From positions 1 through 6,879 of the forward strand of contig DGHL01000110.1 in NCBI GenBank assembly GCA_002392645.1: DNA of 6,879 bases, in the 5' to 3' direction. The translations under genes were made by a program, and so were the position numbers. The number at the start of each line of letters is the position of its first letter. The stretch's first letter is position 1. Below, in pieces: positions 1 through 5,605 of this stretch. The notes beneath the pieces are model-generated. The model searched no databases. It was not told where the DNA came from and saw nothing but the letters and a program-made list of their open reading frames with translations. Source of the stretch: Prevotellaceae bacterium UBA3849. GTDB taxonomy: Bacteria > Bacteroidota > Bacteroidia > Bacteroidales > Bacteroidaceae.

Positions 1-17
1 ACGTTGCGACATTCTGA
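1..17 (+). CDS. 3' tail of an unseen upstream gene (tentative)
   Basis: The frame ending in TGA at 15-17 reads Val-Ala-Thr-Phe-stop and is open to the window edge. Its stop overlaps the ATG at 17-19 as TGATG, the arrangement typical of translationally coupled genes. Only four complete codons are visible, so the product cannot be named, and the existence of the gene is inferred from the overlap alone. Confidence 0.35.
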
Positions 18-520
18 TGGAACTACGTCTGGATAATAAAACAGCGACCATCAGACCTATAGAACAGGAAGATCAGGAGTCGCTTGCTCGTGTGATACGT
101 TCTGTGTTCGAGGAATATGGAGCACCATTGGTGAACACCGTCTATGATGATTCCCGCACATGGCATATATGGGAATCCTTGCAGGGTGTGAATGCCAAAT
201 ATTGGGTCATCAACGAAGACAGTGAGGTGATGGGCGGCTGTGGTTTCTATCCAACAGAAGGCCTGCCTGAAGGGTATGCAGAACTGGTAAAATTCTATCT
301 TTCCCCGAAAGTTCGTGGAAAAGGGTATGGCTCAAAACTTTTCTCACTGATCATCGATGAAGCACGGAAAGCAGGCTATACACATCTCTACATTGAGTCT
401 TTCCCAGAGTTTGCCGATGCAGTGAAGATGTATGCCCGTCATGGTTTTGTGAAACTGCCTTCACGCCTTGGTCATTCAGGCCATACGGCAACTACAATTC
501 ACATGGTATTATCTCTATGA
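17..520 (+). CDS. GNAT-family N-acetyltransferase
   Basis: This 167-residue protein has the size and layout of a single-domain GNAT enzyme, a family that moves an acetyl group from acetyl-CoA to an amine. The N-terminal strand 'ATIRPIEQED' (about residues 10-19) is the usual opening of the fold. The acetyl-CoA pyrophosphate-binding motif is RGKGYGSKL at residues 100-108, preceded by the beta4 strand 'ELVKFYLSP'. The segment around residues 123-144, ending 'KMYARHGF', matches the closing strand and the '-YxxxGF' signature of the family. The substrate cannot be told from sequence and could be a small molecule or a protein. The ATG at 17 is chosen because it gives a complete GNAT N terminus and overlaps a TGA (TGATG), suggesting coupling to an upstream gene outside the window. 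No promoter is visible. The gene converges on the pectinesterase gene, with a hairpin between them. Confidence 0.85.
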   Translation: MELRLDNKTATIRPIEQEDQESLARVIRSVFEEYGAPLVNTVYDDSRTWHIWESLQGVNAKYWVINEDSEVMGGCGFYPTEGLPEGYAELVKFYLSPKVRGKGYGSKLFSLIIDEARKAGYTHLYIESFPEFADAVKMYARHGFVKLPSRLGHSGHTATTIHMVLSL

Positions 521-616
521 CAAACTTCGAAACATTATCTAAATCTAAAACCTCCAAGTTGTTCTTATAATTGAACTAAAATACTATATAACCCTTTAAT
601 CTTTATGTATTACTTA

Positions 617-650
617 AGAGGTCTGGAGTAGCAAAGCACTCCAGACCTCT
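617..650. terminator. Probable bidirectional terminator hairpin
   Basis: A perfect 13-bp inverted repeat, AGAGGTCTGGAGT (617-629) and its complement (638-650), encloses an 8-base loop AGCAAAGC. It lies between two convergent genes, 97 bases after the GNAT stop and 25 bases after the pectinesterase stop on the other strand, so it can serve both. Neither side has a long T-run, so it is an atypical intrinsic terminator. The rest of 521-674 is AT-rich, and I see no gene or promoter in it. Confidence 0.7.
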
Positions 651-674
651 CTGTAATTTATAAATTCAAACAAA

Positions 675-3143
675 CTATTCAAATCTCTTGCCATCACTAC
701 CAAAAGCATTGCCGGCATTGCGAATAACGAGACGTCCGTTCTCCATGTACTTCACTGGCTTGCGCGCAGCATTGTCAACTGTGACAGCCTCAACGGCAGT
801 AGTCTCTTCGTCATCTGCATCAAAAGTGGTGGCAGCCTTGGCACTTGCAGTCGTGGTGTAAACATACTGCAGGTTCTTGAGGGTAAGACCACCATTTGCT
901 GAATATATATAATAGGTGGTGCCAGCGGTGAGGTTAGCACTGATGGTCTTGGATGTTGCGCCGTTGGTATAGCCTGCAGCAACCACGCCGCTGGTGCTTG
1001 ACGATACGCTTGTGCCTGTAACGACCGATGTGCCAATAGCTGCAATACGGTCGGTGGCTGTAATATTGTTTGAAACGTATGTCACTGTCATTGTGCCAGA
1101 AGCAGAAGGTGTGTACTTGATATAGCGCTGGTTAGAAGCACTGGTACCATTCACACGGAAGCCTGAGGCAGAGATGATGTCGTTGGTATAGCTTGAAGAA
1201 GCGTTACCCACGATAGTCAGTCCGTTGTAAGAAGTGCTGTAGTTGCTGCCAGAAGCCACGATGGTAGAAGTGTACTCGCTGAAGTCCCATGTCTTGGTAA
1301 CGGTGGTGGTAGCAGCCTTGTATGTAACAGAGGTGCTTGAGTCGCCAAGTCCACCCATGGCATTAGCTGCACGTACGGTATATGTGCCGCTCTTGCTCAG
1401 TGTGATATAGTTGGTGGTTACGTTAGCATAGTAAACTCCATCCTTGAACACGAACCAGCAAAGTGCATAGTCGCTGTTGTCCCATGAGAGTGTGGTACCG
1501 TTGAGTGCCACGCCTGTCACAGACACCTGTGCAGCGTATGACTGTGGGTCCCAGCTGCCGCTGTTGCCTACTACGTTAGCAACGGTATAGTTGGCAGCCT
1601 GTGACGCTGTGAGCACCGGATTATCTGCAGAAGAACCTGCACATGCAGAAACACTGCGTGATGAGAGGTCAAGTGTAGAACCAGAGCTGTTGGTTGAGCC
1701 ATACTCATGGAAGCGAAGCACAAGACCTGAGGTCATGTTTGTCCATCCTGCTGATGACGGTGTTACGTTCATCTTTGTATAAAGATAGGTAGCGGCAGGA
1801 GATGCACCCCATGGACGACCGAGGTTCCAGTTGCCGTTGGTAACGTTTGATGCCCCGGATGCCTTGGAGATAGTACACTTATTGAATACGTAGCCCCAGT
1901 TCTCAGTTGCCGCGGTACGAGGTGCAGCAATCACATTACCTGCGCGATTGTTGATAACGAGGTCGCACTGCTCAAACCATACATCACCACTGCCGCAGAT
2001 GAAGTCCACCGTACCAGCAAACTTACATGTCTCATAGTAGCAACGTGTGGCAACAGAAACGTATGTGTCCTGGTTTGACCAGCAGCTCACGTTTTTCATG
2101 ATGGTGTTGGTGCCGCGGTCATAGAAGGCTACAGCCACGCCCTTGTCATGAGCACCTCCGGCATACATATTCTTCAAGGTGAAGTCCTGCAGGTAGTTGT
2201 TGCTGCCTGAACGGAACTCCAGCGTAGATGTGTAAGATATGCCCGGGATGGTAGGGATATTGTAAAGCACTGTGCCGTCCATAGACTGACCTATTATTGA
2301 CACATTGCTTGAGCGCAGCTGTGTCATGGCATTGCTGTATGTGCCGGCAGCGTATGTGGTAGCAGAACCTACGGTACCCGTTGACTCATTATATGTATAG
2401 CCTGTCTGAGAACTTGACGTTGTTATTGTGGCATTTCCCGTAAGCTTATAGGTGCCGTCAGGTATGAAGATATACACACGACTGGAACCGCTGTAACTCT
2501 TATAGTTATCAAGAACGGTCTGGAGGTTGGTGTTACCGCTGGTACCCACGATGACGTCAAACTTCTTCTTCGTTGTCACCTTCACCGGCGTAGCTGTAAC
2601 ACTGTTTGAGCTGACGGTGACTGAAGAAACGTATGTGGAATAACCCTTTGAACGGAAGAGATATACCGTCGTGGCACCAACAAGCGAGGAACCTGATGAC
2701 ACTGTAATGCTCTTGCTCTCCCATGTATTCTTACTGGTGCAATATGCTGTAGAGACAGCGCTGAACGCCGATGTACCGGCAGATACACCATAGTTAGAAC
2801 CAGAAGGAGTAGAGGCGCACAGTTCGGTAACGGTAATGACATCGCCCGATTTCAGTGCTGTGTTGAGTGTAAGTTTCATGTACTTGGCACCTGAATCGCC
2901 ATCAAGCTTGTAGCCATACTTGCTTGACTTTGACTCAACCTTGCTGCTGGCACCGATAGTGACTTTACCACCTGTGGCAGAGTAAGTTCCAGCAGTATTG
3001 TCCTGCGACGAAACTGTGTAAGAGAATGTTGTGGCAGCTGATGCGCTACCTGCTACTAATGCAAACGCAGCAATGGCTGACATTCGCACTGCTGATGCCG
3101 TTCGCCTTGCGAACCGCATACAAATAGTGTTTAATGATTTCAT
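675..3143 (-). CDS. Secreted multidomain pectinesterase-like protein (CE8)
   Basis: This 822-residue exported protein has a carbohydrate esterase family 8 core; CE8 enzymes remove methyl esters from pectin galacturonate. A signal peptide covers about residues 1-36 (basic stretch, hydrophobic IAAFALVAG, cleavage near ASA|A). Residues about 38-178 are a Ser/Thr-rich beta module. The CE8 beta-helix spans about 194-530: IFIPDGTYKL (225-234), QDTY (358-361), GTVDFICG (377-384) and LGRPW (441-445). By spacing, Q358, D359, D380 and R443 match the plant catalytic Gln, acid/base Asp, nucleophile Asp and substrate-binding Arg. The other oxyanion Gln, 22 residues before the QDT Gln in plant enzymes, is Val336 here. 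An Ig/FnIII-like segment (about 540-610) and a second beta module (about 615-763) follow. The tail 'KYMENGRLVIRNAG' resembles C-terminal tails of exported Prevotella proteins. Met9 and Met21 are alternative starts, but Met1 gives the fullest signal peptide. Pectinesterase activity is likely but untested. Confidence 0.88.
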   Translation of the reverse strand: MKSLNTICMRFARRTASAVRMSAIAAFALVAGSASAATTFSYTVSSQDNTAGTYSATGGKVTIGASSKVESKSSKYGYKLDGDSGAKYMKLTLNTALKSGDVITVTELCASTPSGSNYGVSAGTSAFSAVSTAYCTSKNTWESKSITVSSGSSLVGATTVYLFRSKGYSTYVSSVTVSSNSVTATPVKVTTKKKFDVIVGTSGNTNLQTVLDNYKSYSGSSRVYIFIPDGTYKLTGNATITTSSSQTGYTYNESTGTVGSATTYAAGTYSNAMTQLRSSNVSIIGQSMDGTVLYNIPTIPGISYTSTLEFRSGSNNYLQDFTLKNMYAGGAHDKGVAVAFYDRGTNTIMKNVSCWSNQDTYVSVATRCYYETCKFAGTVDFICGSGDVWFEQCDLVINNRAGNVIAAPRTAATENWGYVFNKCTISKASGASNVTNGNWNLGRPWGASPAATYLYTKMNVTPSSAGWTNMTSGLVLRFHEYGSTNSSGSTLDLSSRSVSACAGSSADNPVLTASQAANYTVANVVGNSGSWDPQSYAAQVSVTGVALNGTTLSWDNSDYALCWFVFKDGVYYANVTTNYITLSKSGTYTVRAANAMGGLGDSSTSVTYKAATTTVTKTWDFSEYTSTIVASGSNYSTSYNGLTIVGNASSSYTNDIISASGFRVNGTSASNQRYIKYTPSASGTMTVTYVSNNITATDRIAAIGTSVVTGTSVSSSTSGVVAAGYTNGATSKTISANLTAGTTYYIYSANGGLTLKNLQYVYTTTASAKAATTFDADDEETTAVEAVTVDNAARKPVKYMENGRLVIRNAGNAFGSDGKRFE

Positions 3144-3185
3144 AAATGGTTAGTTAAGAATATGTTTTGATTGATAAAATCATAG

Positions 3186-3215
3186 CAAAATTAGTATTTT
3201 TCCATTAATTTCAAG
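3186..3215 (-). promoter_or_regulatory. Bacteroidota-type promoter of the pectinesterase gene
   Basis: On the minus strand TAATTTTG (3193-3186) is an exact match to the Bacteroidota -7 consensus TAnnTTTG. A CTTG (3215-3212) lies upstream with 18 bases between, close to the usual -33 spacing. Transcription would start near 3180, leaving a leader of about 35 AT-rich bases with no Shine-Dalgarno sequence. I see no clear operator. Confidence 0.6.
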
Positions 3216-3277
3216 TCTATTTATACCTCTGAAACGCATTTTTACTCAAAATTACCCCCTTAAAGAAAAAAATATAT

Positions 3278-3285
3278 TACCTTTG
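3278..3285 (+). promoter_or_regulatory. Bacteroidota-type -7 element of the SH3b protein gene
   Basis: TACCTTTG matches the TAnnTTTG consensus exactly and lies 32 bases before the ATG at 3318. No TTG-type -33 element sits at the expected distance; that stretch is ATTACCCCCT followed by A-runs. The promoter may therefore be weak or activator dependent. The leader between it and the ATG is AT-rich and has no Shine-Dalgarno sequence. Together with the minus-strand promoter this makes 3144-3317 a divergent control region. Confidence 0.55.
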
Positions 3286-3317
3286 CAGTCATAAAACATT
3301 ATTATTCAAAAACTATT

Positions 3318-3902
3318 ATGAGAAATTTCACTTTATTGAGAACCATGCTGCTAACCGCAATATGCACTCTGGTTTCTGTTTCTGTCAATGCGCAAGGAGT
3401 ATTGTTCAAGGCTAACAATGGTATCATTATTGCTAACACAAAAGTATTCACGATGGTAAGGCCTAACGACCAGGTGCTGTGGTCTGACGACCCAAGCGTA
3501 AAAATACGTCAGCAACCTAACGCTAAAGCAAAGGTAGTGGGTGACATCTATTTCTTTGAGGGACTGAGCAATGCCGTGCTGCAAGCCGAACCAAAGGAGA
3601 AATGGGTGCGCGTAGGCGGACATAAATACTCCGGATACTCTAACTCACACTATCTGCAGAATATGACATGGTACACCGGTACCGGCGAGTATGTACTCGT
3701 TGCCGACGGACTTGCACCGATATACGTAGAATCAATGGCTGATCCAGAGGAGGCTAACCAATACTCAAATGCACTTTGCTATGTAAGGAAGGGCACAATT
3801 ATAGCCGACCAATTTAAGGAAACAGCCCACGACTACATATTGGAGACTATACATACCAACCTAATAGTTCCCAAATACTTGGTTACGAAACGAAGAAAGT
3901 AA
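3318..3902 (+). CDS. Secreted SH3b-like domain protein of unknown function
   Basis: This 194-residue protein starts with a clear signal peptide: MRNF, basic residues, the hydrophobic stretch LLTAICTLVSVSV, and a VNA|Q cleavage site near residue 25. No lipobox cysteine is seen, so it is probably periplasmic or secreted rather than a lipoprotein. Residues about 60-114 follow the bacterial SH3 (SH3b) pattern: 'VKIRQQPNAKAKVVGDI', a hydrophobic turn, 'KWVRVG', and a closing 'YSGYSNSHYL'. In known families SH3b domains bind cell-wall peptides or other ligands. The rest (about 115-194, ending in basic KRRK) matches nothing I recognise; its 'YVLVADGLAPIYVES' stretch could be part of a second, degenerate SH3-like fold. 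No catalytic domain is present. The gene is monocistronic: it has its own -7 element and a strong hairpin terminator, and is divergent from the pectinesterase gene. The domain call is by eye. Confidence 0.75.
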   Translation: MRNFTLLRTMLLTAICTLVSVSVNAQGVLFKANNGIIIANTKVFTMVRPNDQVLWSDDPSVKIRQQPNAKAKVVGDIYFFEGLSNAVLQAEPKEKWVRVGGHKYSGYSNSHYLQNMTWYTGTGEYVLVADGLAPIYVESMADPEEANQYSNALCYVRKGTIIADQFKETAHDYILETIHTNLIVPKYLVTKRRK

Positions 3903-3917
3903 ACGAGACAATTAAAA

Positions 3918-3955
3918 ATACCCGGTTTCACATTTAACAATGTAAAACCGGGTAT
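3918..3955 (+). terminator. Hairpin terminator after the SH3b protein gene
   Basis: ATACCCGGTTT (3918-3928) pairs perfectly with AAACCGGGTAT (3945-3955). After one C/A mismatch, ACATT pairs with AATGT to close on a 4-base loop (TAAC). The hairpin starts 15 bases after the stop codon. ATCTTTG and a CCTTTTCTT tract follow, giving a modest T-rich tail. The near-symmetric stem could also stop minus-strand transcripts leaving the tRNA region. Confidence 0.8.
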
Positions 3956-3957
3956 AT

Positions 3958-4114
3958 CTTTGAATCCTTTTCTTGCAAAAGATTGCCTTTTACCTAAGAA
4001 AAGCTTTGAATCCTTTTCTTGCAAAAGATTGTCTTTTGCCTAAGAAAAGCTTTGAATCCTTTTCTTGCAAAAGATTGCCTTTTGCCTAAGAAAAGCTTTG
4101 AATCCTTTTCTTGC
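3958..4114. repeat. 46-bp tandem repeat, 3 full copies plus 19 bp
   Basis: Full units lie at 3958-4003, 4004-4049 and 4050-4095; the first 19 bases recur at 4096-4114. Each unit opens CTTTGAATCCTTTTCTTGC, continues AAAAGATTGCC, and closes CTAAGAAAAG. The copies are almost identical: 3992 is A where the others have G, and 4032 is T where the others have C. Inside a unit, CTTTTCTT+GCAAAAG pairs with CTTTTGC+AAGAAAAG across a 5-base loop (ATTGC) with a 2-base CT bulge, for example 3967-3981 with 3987-4003. The 8-bp outer arms can instead pair with the next unit across CTTTGAATC. The last copy is cut exactly at the tRNA discriminator base (4114). There are no spacers and no convincing coding content. 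On the minus strand the array forms the tRNA trailer, so it may act in termination or 3' processing, but this is inference. Confidence 0.95.
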
Positions 4115-4201
4115 GGAGAGAACAGGATTCGAACCTGCGAACCGGTTTTGCCGGTTACACGCTTTCCAGGCGTGCCTCTTCAACCACTCGAGCACCTCTC
4201 C
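4114..4201 (-). tRNA. tRNA-Ser (anticodon GGA)
   Basis: The minus strand folds into a class II tRNA of 88 bases. The acceptor GGAGAGG pairs with TCTCTCC (last pair G-T), with discriminator G (4114) as expected for serine. The D stem is CTC/GAG with loop GAGTGGTTGAA. The anticodon stem CACGC/GCGTG carries the loop CTGGAAA, whose anticodon GGA (plus-strand TCC at 4165-4167) reads UCC and UCU. The long variable arm is AACCGG-CAAAA-CCGGTT, and the T arm is GCAGG-TTCGAAT-CCTGT. The three bases after the discriminator are CAA, so CCA is not encoded and must be added by CCA-adding enzyme. The gene lies on the same strand as trmO, 75 bases after its stop, and has its own promoter. Its 3' end abuts the 46-bp repeat array. 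Confidence 0.97.
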
Positions 4202-4230
4202 AAGGTTTATGCTTTTTCGTAATTGCCGTG

Positions 4231-4261
4231 CAAAGGTAATAATAAAAAACGGAATACGCAA
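4231..4261 (-). promoter_or_regulatory. Promoter of tRNA-Ser(GGA)
   Basis: On the minus strand TACCTTTG (4238-4231) matches the Bacteroidota -7 consensus, and TTG (4261-4259) sits 20 bases upstream, a good -33 spacing. Transcription would start about 20-25 bases before the mature tRNA 5' end. The -33 element lies only about 16 bases past the trmO stop, so the tRNA is probably transcribed on its own, with possible read-through from trmO. Confidence 0.65.
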
Positions 4262-4279
4262 GAAAAAAACACGTTTTTA
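4262..4279 (-). terminator. Weak terminator-like sequence after trmO
   Basis: Minus-strand bases from the trmO stop read TAAAAACGTGTTTTTTTC. AAAAA and TTTTT could pair around CGTG, with extra Ts following. The stem is short and AT-only, so termination would be weak, and read-through into the tRNA is possible. Confidence 0.3.
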
Positions 4280-4942
4280 TTTCTTCATCACTATATCTGT
4301 CACCGTAAGAACAGAGCCGCTTACACGAAAACGCACGTCGTAACCGGCATACTCCATACCATAGATACGTTCGGAATCATCATGGTAATGCGGACGGGGA
4401 TCTTGCGACAAGATTGATTCAAGTACTCCTCTGTCAATAATTCGCGGCAACGACGTTTGTGCCTCAGGCGTAAACTCTACCTGCAAAGACTGCCACTGCA
4501 CACTGTCGGTAAAGCCTGCACGTGCCGTCGGATGCGAGTCTGTATAGGGGATGTATGGTTTGATATCGTAGATGATGGTGTCATCCATAAGATCTGCACC
4601 GAGCACATGGATAACAGGAGCATCGGGACAGTCGTAGTCTATATGGTCTATACGCACGGATGAAAGACCTATGGGATTTGGACGGAACGGACTACGTGTG
4701 GCAAAGACACCAAGATGCTTGTTGCCTCCAAGGCGTGGTGGTCTGACGGTGAGGGCGTCACTCTTACTGCATTGCCAAACAAGCCACAGATAGTCGAAAT
4801 CATCCATGCCACGTATGGCATCAACGGAACGATATGCCTTTTCAAGCACTATCCTGCCTGGGAGCTCACTGACGACTCCTGCCTGGCGTGGTATGCCAAA
4901 CTTAGACTTAAACGGACTATGGAATGTTGCTATTGCCTTCAA
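4277..4942 (-). CDS. trmO: TrmO/TsaA-family tRNA m6t6A37 methyltransferase
   Basis: This 221-residue protein matches the TrmO (TsaA/YaeB) family, which uses S-adenosylmethionine to N6-methylate t6A at position 37 of certain threonine tRNAs. Family motifs are all present: FGIPRQAG (15-22), RPPRLGG (67-73), GVFATRSPFRPNPIGLS (78-94) and DIKPYIPYTDS (126-136). A C-terminal domain carries SQDPRPHY (179-186). Length is normal. The start is TTG at 4942-4940: the same frame has a TAA just upstream at 4948-4946, and the first family strand (IATFHSPFKSKFG) begins at residue 4, so no later ATG can replace it. This TTG overlaps the TGA of the kinase-like gene by 4 bases (TTGA), implying translational coupling. 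The tRNA-Ser(GGA) downstream is not an expected TrmO substrate, so I read their closeness as incidental. Confidence 0.93.
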   Translation of the reverse strand: MKAIATFHSPFKSKFGIPRQAGVVSELPGRIVLEKAYRSVDAIRGMDDFDYLWLVWQCSKSDALTVRPPRLGGNKHLGVFATRSPFRPNPIGLSSVRIDHIDYDCPDAPVIHVLGADLMDDTIIYDIKPYIPYTDSHPTARAGFTDSVQWQSLQVEFTPEAQTSLPRIIDRGVLESILSQDPRPHYHDDSERIYGMEYAGYDVRFRVSGSVLTVTDIVMKK

Positions 4943-5568
4943 AACTTATTATTATTTCTCTCCCTGATTATCTGTTCTATATATTGCGCCGTACGCTCTA
5001 AACCAAGCAGCGAAGAATTAATGCAGAGGTCATAGCTTGACGCCGCACCCCATTTCTTGGACGTATAATAGTTATAATAGTCTGCACGCTGGGCTTCTTT
5101 GCGTTCGATGAAGCGACGTGCCTCTTCTACGGAGCATCCGCGACGCTCTGCCACCACGCGGCAACGCTCGTCCTCATTTGCCGTTATAAAGACGGAGAAG
5201 AGTCCGGGCTTGTCACGCAACACATAGTCAGCGCAACGTCCCACGAACACACAGTTGTCGGTCTTTGCCGCCTTATATATCACCTCGCTCTGTATCTGAA
5301 AGAGCGATTCCTGCGATATACTGCTGTTGTAGCCTATGCTACCCATACGCCCCAACCTGCCCGAGAAGGCTCCGAATAGCGAACGCATCATACCATGACT
5401 TTCATCCTGCTGTTCAAAGATCTTTGGGTTGAAGCCACTGCGCTCTGCCGACATATTGATAAGTTCGCGGTCGTAAAACTTACAACCAAGACTATCGGCG
5501 AGCATTCTTGCTATCTCGCAACCGCCACTACCTAACTGGCGACCTACGCTGATTATCAGATTCTCCAT
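4939..5568 (-). CDS. Cytidylate kinase-like P-loop protein
   Basis: This 209-residue protein resembles the cytidylate kinase-like family common in Bacteroidota and Firmicutes. The P-loop is GRQLGSGG (residues 9-16), followed by the helix 'CEIARMLADSLG' and the YDRELI motif (32-37) seen in CMP-kinase relatives. VFVGRCADYVL (107-117), FITANEDERCRVV (127-139) and the Arg-rich segment RRFIERKEAQRADYYNYYT (151-169) fit the lid and substrate region. The end 'YDLCINSSLLGLERTAQYI' is also typical. True housekeeping Cmk phosphorylates CMP/dCMP; these paralogues have no established substrate, so I give no gene symbol. The ATG at 5568 is chosen because the P-loop begins within ten residues. A purine-rich GTAGGAAG lies 5-12 bases before it, a possible but unusual ribosome site here. 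The gene starts 37 bases after the MATE stop and overlaps trmO by 4 bases. Confidence 0.85.
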   Translation of the reverse strand: MENLIISVGRQLGSGGCEIARMLADSLGCKFYDRELINMSAERSGFNPKIFEQQDESHGMMRSLFGAFSGRLGRMGSIGYNSSISQESLFQIQSEVIYKAAKTDNCVFVGRCADYVLRDKPGLFSVFITANEDERCRVVAERRGCSVEEARRFIERKEAQRADYYNYYTSKKWGAASSYDLCINSSLLGLERTAQYIEQIIRERNNNKF

Positions 5569-5605
5569 TGTACTTCCTACTTTAATCTATCATCTCTCAA
5601 ACTAT

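Noticed and set aside
752..2842. Small frames inside the pectinesterase gene (752-1045, 1591-1782, 2582-2842)
   Set aside because: They overlap a well-supported CE8 gene, have low-complexity translations, and have no recognisable motif.
3958..4114. CRISPR array
   Set aside because: The units are directly joined with no unique spacers and no cas genes are nearby; this is a simple tandem repeat.
4096..4201. Integration (att) site of a mobile element at the tRNA 3' end
   Set aside because: The similarity to the tRNA is inverted rather than direct, no integrase is visible, and no second att copy is seen in the window.
3833..4343. Several overlapping small reading frames on both strands, with repeated peptides such as KALNPFLA
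   Set aside because: They are translations of the 46-bp repeat and the tRNA gene. They run across the tRNA and terminator and show no domain or start context.
4114..4942. Functional link between trmO and the adjacent tRNA-Ser(GGA)
   Set aside because: TrmO acts on t6A-bearing tRNAs such as threonine tRNA; a GGA-anticodon serine tRNA is not expected to carry t6A, and the tRNA has its own promoter.
4457..5035. Plus-strand frames opposite trmO and the kinase-like gene
   Set aside because: They are antisense to genes with strong family motifs, and I see no promoter or domain for them.
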